A stretch of DNA of 19,811 bases, from positions 14,593 to 34,403 of the forward strand of contig PLNO01000355.1 in NCBI GenBank assembly GCA_003141795.1, written 5' to 3'. This DNA comes from Spirochaetaceae bacterium. Its GTDB lineage: Bacteria > Spirochaetota > Spirochaetia > SZUA-6 > Fen-1364. A model generated the notes under the pieces. It was not told the DNA's origin. It saw only the letters and a program-made list of their open reading frames with translations, and ran no database searches. The stretch's first letter is position 1. Each line of letters opens with the position of its first letter. Positions 1 through 6,526 of the stretch are shown here, in pieces. Made by a program: the position numbers and the translations under genes.

Positions 1-680
1 GGGCCGCCGGAATTGCCCGGGTTCACGGCCGCGTCGGTCTGGATGTAGTCGGTGAAGGAGCCGGCGCCCCCCTGGGGACCACGCCTGCCAAGCGCGCTCA
101 CCATGCCCATGGTAACGGAGGACTCGAACCCGAGAGGATTGCCGACGGCAAGAACGATGTCCCCGACCTCGAGCTCGTTCGAGTCGCCGAGGTCCGCAAG
201 CGCCACCTTCTCCCGGGTCGTGAACGACACGAGTGCGATGTCCTTTCGGGGATCGGTGCCGGCAACCTTCGCCTTGAACGTGCGCCCGTCGTTCAGCCGC
301 ACGCTGACGTCAGTGGCCTTGTCGACCACGTGATTGTTCGTGAGCACGTACACCGTGTCTCCCGCCCTCTTCACGATGATGCCCGATCCGAGGCCGGACT
401 GTCGGAAGTTCCTCTGGTTCCCCTGGCCACCCCCCTGGTCCTGGTTGAAGAACCAGTTGAAGGGGGAGTCGAACGAGGGTGCCTGCGTCTTGACGATCTC
501 CGTCACGTTGATCTCGACCACCGCGGGCCTGACCTTCTGGGCGATCACCCGCAGGGACGACTGGATGCCGAGCAGCGAAGGGGCTGGGGAGGACCGGTCC
601 TCCGCGGAGGCCATAACGGATGCGCCCGTGAAGAAAACCGTGATGACGGCGGCTGCAAGGATCCTCTGTGTGTGTGTCAT
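1..680 (-). CDS. htrA: HtrA/DegP-family serine protease (N-terminal part, cut by window edge)
   Basis: Periplasmic trypsin-like serine protease of the HtrA/DegP family, which degrades or refolds misfolded envelope proteins. About 226 codons are visible and the gene runs off the left edge, so the PDZ domains expected downstream are not seen. The protein opens with a signal peptide (basic start, hydrophobic core, AxA-like end near residue 26). The catalytic triad is complete: His117 in TNNHVV, Asp147 in RKDIAL, and Ser224 in NPGNSGG at the very edge. The 30- and 77-residue spacings fit DegP. ATG at 680 was chosen because no in-frame start lies upstream and AAAGGATGAAG precedes it. The gene is divergent from the transporter at 797. 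The family call is firm; which paralog (DegP, DegQ or DegS) cannot be told without the C-terminus. Confidence 0.93.
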   Translation of the reverse strand, partial: MTHTQRILAAAVITVFFTGASVMASAEDRSSPAPSLLGIQSSLRVIAQKVRPAVVEINVTEIVKTQAPSFDSPFNWFFNQDQGGGQGNQRNFRQSGLGSGIIVKRAGDTVYVLTNNHVVDKATDVSVRLNDGRTFKAKVAGTDPRKDIALVSFTTREKVALADLGDSNELEVGDIVLAVGNPLGFESSVTMGMVSALGRRGPQGGAGSFTDYIQTDAAVNPGNSGG

Positions 681-796
681 TTCTTCTTCATCCTTTGTAC
701 TAAGATAGTCGCCACTTCTTCAGGCTGCGTTGTGATCATGTTAAATTCTCTTAAACACGACGCGCTTTTGGAGTAGACTCCGGACAGGGCCCGGCA
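681..796. promoter_or_regulatory. AT-rich divergent intergenic region (htrA / transporter)
   Basis: These 116 bases between two divergent starts should hold both promoters. They are visibly more AT-rich than the surroundings, with TTAAA repeated at 741-745 and 751-755. A -10-like TAGACT lies at 774-779 for the rightward gene, with AGGG as a weak ribosome binding site. A TATCTT lies on the minus strand (704-709) for htrA. I found no convincing -35 box for either and no extracytoplasmic-stress sigma motif. Confidence 0.4.
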
Positions 797-1693
797 ATGT
801 CGATCTGGATCGCACTCCCCCTCATCGTCGCCTGCGCGCTCCTCTGGGATCTCGGCATCGTGCTGCAGAAGCTCGCCGTGAGCTCGATGCCCAGCATCAG
901 CGGGGGCCGCGGCTTCGGCTCGTCCCTGCGCTCCCTCCTGACCTCGGGCCGCTGGATGGCGGGACTGGCCGCGTCGGCAGTCGGCTGGGGGCTGTTCGCA
1001 TTTGCGCTCTCCTTCACCCCGGTCTCGGTAGCCCGCGCCATCCAGGGATCGGGCTTCGTCATCCTCGCCGTTTTCTCCCTCCTGTTCCTCGGCCACCGCC
1101 TGACCGCGTGGGAATGGCTGGGAGTCGTGCTTGTGACCGGTGGCATCATTACCCTGGGCATCGCGCAGAGCTCTTCCGTGGCCGGGACGGGACAGGTTGC
1201 CCTTCCGCGCCTGATGCTCGTCGTTCTGGCCTGCCTCATTGCCTGCGGGGTGGCATGGCTCCTGCCGCGGCTCGGCCTGCAAATCCGCGGGGTGATCGTC
1301 ACCGCAGTCATGGCCGGCGTCCTCCTCGGGCTCGGTGACGTTGCAACCAAGGTCCTGCTCCTCATGCTGCAGCAGCGGGGCGTGGGCGCCGGGGCAGCGG
1401 GTGCCGTGGCGGGGCTCCTCCTTTTCTACATCTCGGGGTTCCTCCTCCTCTCCCGTTCCTACCAGCAGGGCCGTGCCATCCTCGTCACGGCTGTCTCCGA
1501 CCTCTGCTCACGGCTCGTGGCGATCCTGGCGGGAATCGTGGCGCTGGGAGAGACGCTGGGCGGGAGCCCCGGCATGCGCGTAGCGGCAATTGCCGGCTAC
1601 GCGGCGGTGCTGGGCGGCGCCGTCCTCCTTGCGCGGTTCACGGGGGAGGAAATCGCCGGAAAGATCACCGCGGCGCCGAAGGCGCATTCATAG
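797..1693 (+). CDS. DMT-superfamily (EamA-like) membrane transporter
   Basis: Integral inner-membrane protein of 298 residues, almost entirely hydrophobic, with about ten predicted membrane segments in two similar halves. That is the usual architecture and length of EamA-type drug/metabolite transporters. Family-like features are a helix ending SFTPVSVARAIQGSG, followed by a helix and a short loop (FLGHRLTAWEWLG), with the pattern repeated in the second half (ILVTAVSDLC, then ALGETLGG). The substrate cannot be predicted; amino acids, sugars, nucleotides or drugs are all known in the superfamily. The start is ATG 797, weakly supported by AGGG eight bases upstream. The gene ends 17 bp from the convergent acetyltransferase, inside a duplicated hairpin. 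A distant NIPA-type magnesium transporter is an alternative I consider less likely. Confidence 0.75.
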   Translation: MSIWIALPLIVACALLWDLGIVLQKLAVSSMPSISGGRGFGSSLRSLLTSGRWMAGLAASAVGWGLFAFALSFTPVSVARAIQGSGFVILAVFSLLFLGHRLTAWEWLGVVLVTGGIITLGIAQSSSVAGTGQVALPRLMLVVLACLIACGVAWLLPRLGLQIRGVIVTAVMAGVLLGLGDVATKVLLLMLQQRGVGAGAAGAVAGLLLFYISGFLLLSRSYQQGRAILVTAVSDLCSRLVAILAGIVALGETLGGSPGMRVAAIAGYAAVLGGAVLLARFTGEEIAGKITAAPKAHS

Positions 1694-1713
1694 CGGCGCC
1701 AGGGGCGCATTCA
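1670..1713. repeat. Two direct copies of a 21-bp hairpin-forming unit between convergent genes
   Basis: Copies at 1670-1690 and 1693-1713 (period 23) are identical except for three central bases (GAA versus AGG). Each copy can fold as GCGCC-NNN-GGCGC, and the differing bases fall exactly in the loop. The unit spans the stop codons of both convergent genes, so it may act as a two-way transcription stop, although no T-run follows it on either strand. Confidence 0.55.
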
Positions 1714-2307
1714 AAGAGAGCGGGCGACCCTGTCGAAAGCGAAAGTGCGTCCCAGCTCGATGTTGAGGAGCGAGTCCCGGGTATAGCCCATGCGCGCGTA
1801 GAACGCGCGAGCTCGGTCGTTATCCGTCGCCACGTCCAGAACGAGCCTGCCGGCGTGCAACGCCCGCGCATGGTCCTCCACGGAGCGCAGGAGCCGCTCA
1901 CCCGTCCCCTGCCCCCGGTGGGAAGGCAGAACGGCGATGTGGGAGAGGTAGAAGTCGTCGGAGCGCAGGCCGCGCAGGGCGGCACCTGCCCGGGCGAGTC
2001 GCGGGTAACGGAGGATGACCCCGGGCCCATACCAGCCGAGGAGAAGCAGGGCCGTGCGGATGTCGTTCCTGCGCGCAGCACCTGCCAGTGAGCCGACCAC
2101 CGCCCCGATCACACGGCCGCCCTCCTGCTCGTCGATCACCAGGGCGTTGGAGGCGCTGTAGGGGTTTGCCCGGCGTGGGAGCAACCACGCGATGAGGCGA
2201 CCGACCTCGGGCCCGAAGAGCGCGGGCAGCATCCCGCAATCGGACTGGAGGACCAGCTCTGCAATGGCTGCGCTGTCCAACGGCGTCGGGGGACGGATGA
2301 CGTTCAT
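1711..2307 (-). CDS. GNAT-family N-acetyltransferase
   Basis: A 198-residue acyl-CoA-dependent N-acetyltransferase of the GNAT superfamily, probably cytosolic. Diagnostic features are beta-strand 4 (FYLSHIAVLP, about 119-128), the acetyl-CoA pyrophosphate loop HRGQGTGERL (130-139, with the R-x-x-G-x-G pattern at R131, G134 and G136), and the C-terminal signature NDRARAFYARMGY (163-175). The open frame extends 54 codons further upstream. ATG 2307 was chosen because GAGAGG lies six bases before it and the extra residues do not look like GNAT sequence. The substrate is unknown; small molecules, antibiotics and protein N-termini are all possible. It is divergent from the TetR-family gene at 2438, which may regulate it. 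Confidence 0.85.
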   Translation of the reverse strand: MNVIRPPTPLDSAAIAELVLQSDCGMLPALFGPEVGRLIAWLLPRRANPYSASNALVIDEQEGGRVIGAVVGSLAGAARRNDIRTALLLLGWYGPGVILRYPRLARAGAALRGLRSDDFYLSHIAVLPSHRGQGTGERLLRSVEDHARALHAGRLVLDVATDNDRARAFYARMGYTRDSLLNIELGRTFAFDRVARSL

Positions 2308-2343
2308 CGCATACCTCTCGGGCAGTATACACCCCGGGAGGCG

Positions 2344-2368
2344 GCACGACTTTCCTCCGGAGGCGTGC
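2344..2368. promoter_or_regulatory. Candidate operator dyad between acetyltransferase and TetR gene
   Basis: The 130-base divergent gap contains a perfect 10-bp palindrome, CCTCCGGAGG (2354-2363), flanked by inverted GCACG/CGTGC arms that are slightly off centre. A -10-like TATACT for the acetyltransferase sits at 2324-2329 on the minus strand. TetR-family regulators commonly bind dyads in the gap to a divergent target, so this is a reasonable but unproven operator. Confidence 0.25.
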
Positions 2369-2437
2369 GGTGCTACTTTTCCCTCACGATGAAAAACACC
2401 TCTGGCGTCACGGGAAACGATCGGACGTGGAGCTAGA

Positions 2438-3067
2438 ATGGGGCGCGACCGCAAGGGCACGCTCCTCACGATCGGCGAGAGGCTCTTCGCGCAACACGGC
2501 TACAGGGAAGTCAGCATCAAGGACGTCACCAATGCCGCCGGGCTCGGCATGGGGAGCTTCTACACGTATTTTCCCAGCAAGGAAGCCTTCTATTCAGAGA
2601 TCCTCGACGCCATCGAGGCCCGTGGCTTCGCGGAGGTGCAGAAGAGGGTGAACAGCCTGCGCTCCCCATTGTTCAAGCTGAGGGCGCTGTTCCGTTCCAC
2701 CGCGCTGAGCCTGAGGAACAACGAGATCCTCCGCGGCATCTCCTCCGGGGAAAAGCGCTACCGGTATCCGGGGCTCGAGGAGAGATCGCAGAAATCGACG
2801 ACTCTCTTCGCGAGGATCGAGGTCCTGCTGCGGGAGATCCTCGAGGAGGGCACCAGCAGCGGCGCTTTCCGTACGAGCCTCTTCCACGATCCGACCCGCA
2901 TGCTGATCGCCATTTTCAGCGCCGTGCCGCTGGCCGCGCAGGGCAAGGAGGCTGAGAAGCTCACCGACGACGTGATGATGCTCGTCGAGCGCGGGCTCAG
3001 GCGGTGGCTGCGCTTCCGTCAGCGGGACGAGCGGCTTGACGTGCGCGCCCGCAGGAGGGACGGGTGA
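2438..3067 (+). CDS. TetR/AcrR-family transcriptional regulator
   Basis: A 209-residue one-component repressor-type regulator. Residues about 8-55 form the TetR DNA-binding domain: a helix with RLFAQHGY, the recognition turn DVTNAAGLGMGSFY, and the hallmark YTYFPSKEAFY. The C-terminal half (about 60-195) is a helical ligand-binding and dimer domain with no recognisable specificity. The start ATG 2438 follows GGAG at six bases. The gene is divergent from a GNAT acetyltransferase and convergent with the omptin gene. By the usual arrangement it may control itself and the acetyltransferase, or the nearby transporter. The tail is basic (RDERLDVRARRRDG). The ligand is unknown. Confidence 0.9.
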   Translation: MGRDRKGTLLTIGERLFAQHGYREVSIKDVTNAAGLGMGSFYTYFPSKEAFYSEILDAIEARGFAEVQKRVNSLRSPLFKLRALFRSTALSLRNNEILRGISSGEKRYRYPGLEERSQKSTTLFARIEVLLREILEEGTSSGAFRTSLFHDPTRMLIAIFSAVPLAAQGKEAEKLTDDVMMLVERGLRRWLRFRQRDERLDVRARRRDG

Positions 3068-3083
3068 CGGCCCCTTCGGCGTT

Positions 3084-4112
3084 CTAGAACGTCACGCCGA
3101 CCCTCAACCCCACCTGAAACTGCGCGCTGGAGACGACGTGCCCTACTCCCGTGTACGTGGTGCCCTGGGGGGCGCCGTTGCTCGCGTCCGCGTTGCCGTA
3201 CCAGTACTGCGTCTGTGTCGTCGTAACGCTGTACCAGACGAGATTTCCGTCCAGGGCGATATAGGGGGTGACGGCCTTGAAGAGATGCTCGAGCTGGTAG
3301 GCGGCCCTGAGATCGACGTAGGCCCCGTTTCCCCAGCCCGACGATGTGGAGAGCTTGGTCCGCAGCTTGTGATCGTCCCGGTCTGACATGTAGACGGGCG
3401 TATAGGCGCCGCGGAGCTCCAGGCTCAGACCGGGAAGCACCTGGAGGCTTGCAAGGATCCCGAGACCCGGGGCATCGCTTGTGAGCGTGTATTCGAGGAC
3501 GTCCGACGTCGAGCTCGAGAGGACGTACAGGTCGTATGCGCTTTTCGAGCTGTTCCAGACGTACTGCCATCCCGTGACGGAGCTCTCCACGTGGGATGCC
3601 GACTGGTGTCGGTAGTATCCGTAGAGGCTGATCGATAAAGGGCCCGTCGATGCCCGCTTCCAGGCGGCCTCCGCCGATGCCTGCCAGCTCGTCGTGGTGT
3701 CGGTGGAATAGGTGTAGCTCCACGGAATGCGGGGATAGGTCTGATACAGCCACCAGTCGTAGTCGCTCATCGTGCCCGTGATGCCGAACACGGAGAGGGA
3801 GGCGCTCGCCTGGACCATCCACTGCCGCTGTCCGTCCTTGACTCCCGAGATGCCGAGCATGACTCCCGTCTCCATCTGCTCGGTGGGGAACTCCAGCCGG
3901 CTCATTGCGGTATAACCTCCGCCCTGGTCTGCCGAGAGATCGTAAGCGGTTCCCCCGAACCCCTTCTGCAGCAAGGATTCCACGGTGAAGCTCAGTCGTG
4001 AACCCGTGTCCGAGGTATCGGCCCCGGCGCCTGCGGCGGGCAGCACAAGAACGACGGCCAGAAGGACTGCCCGGACCCGCCGAGCTGACGCGTTCTGCGG
4101 TCGCCTTTTCAT
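3084..4112 (-). CDS. Omptin-family outer-membrane aspartyl protease
   Basis: A 342-residue beta-barrel outer-membrane protease like OmpT, Pla and IcsP, which cleave peptides at basic residues outside the cell. A signal peptide (about 1-31, ending AGAGA) precedes alternating amphipathic strands and a C-terminal phenylalanine (VGVTF), as in outer-membrane barrels. The omptin catalytic set is complete: Asp117 and Asp119 in MSDYDWW, matching OmpT Asp83/Asp85, and Asp246 and His248 in SDRDDHK, matching Asp210/His212. The Asp119-Asp246 spacing is 127 against 125 in OmpT. An N-terminal RLSFTVESL segment also resembles OmpT's. The ATG overlaps the stop of the upstream cation transporter (ATGA), with GGGGAGG as ribosome binding site, so translation is likely coupled. 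Overall identity to enterobacterial omptins looks low; the call rests on the active-site pattern and the barrel. Confidence 0.83.
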   Translation of the reverse strand: MKRRPQNASARRVRAVLLAVVLVLPAAGAGADTSDTGSRLSFTVESLLQKGFGGTAYDLSADQGGGYTAMSRLEFPTEQMETGVMLGISGVKDGQRQWMVQASASLSVFGITGTMSDYDWWLYQTYPRIPWSYTYSTDTTTSWQASAEAAWKRASTGPLSISLYGYYRHQSASHVESSVTGWQYVWNSSKSAYDLYVLSSSTSDVLEYTLTSDAPGLGILASLQVLPGLSLELRGAYTPVYMSDRDDHKLRTKLSTSSGWGNGAYVDLRAAYQLEHLFKAVTPYIALDGNLVWYSVTTTQTQYWYGNADASNGAPQGTTYTGVGHVVSSAQFQVGLRVGVTF

Positions 4113-5260
4113 TTCTCTCCTCCCCGCTGCGGTTCCACGTGGACCGTCGCGCTCATGTTGAAGCGTTGCCGCACCCGTGCCTCAAGCTCGCTTGCCAGTG
4201 CGTGCGTTCGCTCCAGGGTCGAGCCGGGCTCCATGTCGACGTGGAATGTGATCTCAGGGCCCTGAGGGCCGTCGAACACGTGCAGGTGATGCACGCGGAT
4301 GTCGTGTCCCGCCACTTCCCTGCCCATCTCGTCCAGGGCGGCGAGAAGCTCGTCCTTGGACAGCTCGGGCGTGCGCGGCGCCGCCTCCGAAAAGCTCGGC
4401 TCAACGTGGATGAGGACGCTCGTGTTGGGAAGCTCCCTGCCGAGCTCCCGCTCGATCTCGTCGCACAGCTCGTGCGCGGCCTTGACGCTCATGGACTCGG
4501 GAACGACGAGGTGGAAGTCGACGTAACGGGTCTTTCCGGAGCTGCGCGTGCGCACGGCATGAACGTGGACTTGAGGGTAGAGCTCGATGCGCCGCTTGAG
4601 CAGCTCAAGCTCCGCCGGGGGGATGGAGGCGTCCACCAATGGCGCGAAGGCGGAGCGGAGCATCTCCCAGGCCTCCCGCACGATGAACGCCGCGACCACC
4701 ATGGCGACGACCGGGTCCAGCGCCGTGGCCCAGGGGGCGCGGAATATCTTCTGGATGAGGAGGATCACGAGAAGCCCGCCGCCGACGCCGAAGGACGTGT
4801 ACACGTCGGTCTTCAGGTGCAGGGCATCCGCCTCCAGCGCGACGCTCCGCTCCTGACGGGCCACCTTGTACAGGCGGCGGGATACGAAGAGGTTGACGAT
4901 ACCGGAGGCCGCCATGACGGCGACGCAGATCTCGATGTGCTCCACCGGTCCGTGCGTGATGAGCTTGCGGATGGACTCCATGATGATGAGCCCCGCTGCC
5001 ACGACGATGAGCGCGGCCTCGATCACCCCCGATACATTTTCCATCTTACCGTGGCCGTACTGGTGATCGGCGTCGGCCGGGCGTGAAGCGATCCTGATGG
5101 AGAAGAAGGCCATGATCGCCGCTGCGAGGTCCATCAGGGAGTGGATGGCCTCGGAAATGATGCTCACCGATCCGCTCACGATTCCGACGGCGAGCTTCAT
5201 GAGGATGAGAAGTGTGTTGGAGAGAATGGAAAGCCGAGCCGTTCCCGCTGCACGGTTCAT
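4109..5260 (-). CDS. Cation diffusion facilitator (CDF) transporter with doubled C-terminal domain
   Basis: Inner-membrane divalent-cation/proton antiporter of 383 residues that exports zinc, iron, manganese or similar ions. Six membrane segments span about 8-205. The transport-site pairs are visible: His40/Asp44 in SEAIHSLMD and His148/Asp152 in DALHLKTD, an HxxxD/HxxxD pattern that more often goes with zinc. The cytoplasmic dimerisation domain occurs twice, at about 212-290 (ending VLIHVEP) and about 296-378 (ending ATVHVEP). Most CDF proteins have one copy and end near 300 residues. The frame is open 43 codons further upstream, but ATG 5260 has GAGGGGG five bases before it and begins with family-like sequence. 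The gene overlaps the omptin start by four bases. Confidence 0.92.
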   Translation of the reverse strand: MNRAAGTARLSILSNTLLILMKLAVGIVSGSVSIISEAIHSLMDLAAAIMAFFSIRIASRPADADHQYGHGKMENVSGVIEAALIVVAAGLIIMESIRKLITHGPVEHIEICVAVMAASGIVNLFVSRRLYKVARQERSVALEADALHLKTDVYTSFGVGGGLLVILLIQKIFRAPWATALDPVVAMVVAAFIVREAWEMLRSAFAPLVDASIPPAELELLKRRIELYPQVHVHAVRTRSSGKTRYVDFHLVVPESMSVKAAHELCDEIERELGRELPNTSVLIHVEPSFSEAAPRTPELSKDELLAALDEMGREVAGHDIRVHHLHVFDGPQGPEITFHVDMEPGSTLERTHALASELEARVRQRFNMSATVHVEPQRGGEK

Positions 5261-5373
5261 CAGAGCCCCCTCGTGGAGAGATGTCGCAAGGAAGCCCTGC
5301 GGCCGTCGGTTCTGTATCGCACGACGGACGCTGCCCTGCGGGCCCAGCACGCGACTTGGCGTTCCACTGCGGA
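5261..5373 (-). other. Intergenic region upstream of the CDF-omptin pair
   Basis: This gap should carry the promoter of the leftward CDF-omptin pair. A GATACA box on the minus strand near 5317-5322 is the only -10-like element I can see, and it has no matching -35. The ribosome binding site GAGGGGG lies just before ATG 5260. No other structure stands out. Confidence 0.3.
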
Positions 5374-5913
5374 TTAAAGCGCGGCGCAAAGGGCGCTGTC
5401 AAGCAGTGGTTCTCGAGGCACGTCTCTTTCGGCTCCGCCTATGCGGGGGATTTCCTGTCCTGGCGGCGGCGCCATGCCGCTGCGATCACCCGGTATGTGC
5501 CGAAGGCCAGGGCCACGATGGTAATGCTGCCCGCGATGCAGGTGATGCACCCCGACGTAGACGCGCGCGATCCCCACGATGAGGGCCCCGAAGAGAGCGA
5601 GCAGGCCCGCGCGCGGGTTCACGGTGAGCAGGACGGCTGCCACGGCTGCCAGCAGCAGTGTGTGGTCCGAAGGAAAGCCATTGTCGACCGAGCTGGGGAT
5701 CAGCGGCCGGGTTCCCGCCGCGGCGAAGGGGCGCGGGTCGATGATCAGCCGGTGGGCGATCAGGGAAAGCGCGAGGCTGAGCGCCCCGATGAAGAGTGCC
5801 GCCAGGAGGAGCTCCTTCCACCTCGAACGGTGGACGATCAAAAGATACAGGGCTGCCGCGACGACGATCCCCGCGTACAGGTATTCCGCTATGAAGGCAA
5901 CGAGGTATTCCAT
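5374..5913 (-). CDS. BcrC-like PAP2 phosphatase, apparent frameshift in the last catalytic motif
   Basis: Membrane phosphatase of the PAP2 family. The DPRPF (59-63) and NGFPSDHTLL (78-87) motifs resemble BcrC-type undecaprenyl-diphosphate phosphatases, which recycle the peptidoglycan lipid carrier. The third motif, R-x5-H-x3-D, starts correctly (Arg117, His123), but the expected Asp at 127 is Arg and the rest is polar, proline-rich, non-membrane sequence. The next frame, from about 5538, reads IAGSITIVALAFGTYR and more, a proper last membrane helix, and stops at 5439. A loss of two (or five) bases near 5538-5541 would explain this and would have removed the Asp-Val codons. The read-through frame to 5374 also crosses a likely terminator. 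Either the gene is broken or the sequence has an error. The start is ATG 5913, 15 bases after the DUF2127 stop. Confidence 0.72.
   Translation of the reverse strand: MEYLVAFIAEYLYAGIVVAAALYLLIVHRSRWKELLLAALFIGALSLALSLIAHRLIIDPRPFAAAGTRPLIPSSVDNGFPSDHTLLLAAVAAVLLTVNPRAGLLALFGALIVGIARVYVGVHHLHRGQHYHRGPGLRHIPGDRSGMAPPPGQEIPRIGGAERDVPREPLLDSALCAAL
5378..5397 (-). terminator. Possible intrinsic terminator after the PAP2 gene
   Basis: On the minus strand AGCGC, a 10-base loop and GCGCT are followed by TTAAT. It lies about 40 bases after the stop of the frame-corrected PAP2 gene (5439) but inside the uncorrected reading frame. The stem is short and the T-run weak. Confidence 0.3.
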
Positions 5914-5928
5914 GATCCGGTCGGTCCG

Positions 5929-6441
5929 TCAGTCCGGTTTCGTCATCGCCGCCGAGTGCATGCGCCGATACTCGACGATCGTGAGCCAGATCATTGCGGC
6001 GTCGAACGCTGATATCGCGAGGAGAAACGGGGAACGGGTATGCGTCCAGCGTACGACCTGGTACCCGATAAAGATCACAAGGACGACGATCGCCGCGGGG
6101 TAGGCCCAGAGTTTTTTCTGCAGGAGCAGCAGGACGAGAACGACTTTCACCAGGCCGTGGGAGAGCAGGTAGTACACCCCGAACATCTGCGTGCCCACCG
6201 TGAAATGCCCGCTCAGCCGGACGATCAGGTTCGAGAGCATGTCGTTCGGGTCTTCGATGAGCTCGCTCTGCGTCATACGCAGCACCCAGGAATCGATGGT
6301 AGCAGGCTTCACGAGCCACAGAAACACACCGCCGACGACCTCGAGGGCGGCATAGATCCCCTTGAGGAGGATGCCGATCTGGAAACCGGCATGGAGGACC
6401 GAGGTTTTTGAAATGGGGGGCTTCACCGCCAACTCTTCCAT
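5929..6441 (-). CDS. DUF2127-family membrane protein
   Basis: Small inner-membrane protein of 170 residues with about four hydrophobic segments. It matches the uncharacterised DUF2127 family pattern as I know it: an N-terminal FQIGILLKGIYAALEVVGG helix, a soluble stretch with ELIEDPNDML, a mid segment FTVGTQMFGVYYLLSHGLVK, then LLLQKKLWAYPAA and QVVRWTHTRS, and a final helix ending VEYRR. No function is established for the family. It is followed 15 bases later by the PAP2 phosphatase, so the two probably share a transcript. ATG 6441 has no clear ribosome binding site and a TATCTT box only six bases upstream. GTG 6426 has GAAGAG six bases before it and is a real alternative start. Confidence 0.82.
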   Translation of the reverse strand: MEELAVKPPISKTSVLHAGFQIGILLKGIYAALEVVGGVFLWLVKPATIDSWVLRMTQSELIEDPNDMLSNLIVRLSGHFTVGTQMFGVYYLLSHGLVKVVLVLLLLQKKLWAYPAAIVVLVIFIGYQVVRWTHTRSPFLLAISAFDAAMIWLTIVEYRRMHSAAMTKPD

Positions 6442-6489
6442 GGGCTAAAGATACACCCGCAGCGGTCCGGCGGATACGGTGCACTCCGC

Positions 6490-6518
6490 TTGATCCTTTG
6501 GCCGCGCTCCGCTAGAGT
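6490..6518 (+). promoter_or_regulatory. Candidate sigma-70-type promoter of the rightward PAP2 gene
   Basis: TTGATC (6490-6495), a 17-base spacer and TAGAGT (6513-6518) match the -35 and -10 boxes at four of six bases each. The -10 ends eight bases before ATG 6527, so transcription would begin about two bases before the start codon. Confidence 0.35.
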
Positions 6519-6526
6519 AGGTGCGC

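Noticed and set aside
2308..2469. 54-codon N-terminal extension of the acetyltransferase frame
   Set aside because: ATG 2307 has a good ribosome binding site, and the extension is basic, unlike GNAT sequence, and covers the divergent promoter region.
3080..3091. CGTTCTAGAACG palindrome between TetR and omptin gene ends
   Set aside because: It is made largely of the omptin Phe-stop codons. There is no stem long enough for a terminator and no T-run, so chance is sufficient.
3998..5086. 362-codon plus-strand frame across the omptin-CDF junction
   Set aside because: It is antisense to two well-supported genes and its translation has His/Arg/Asp-rich shadow composition.
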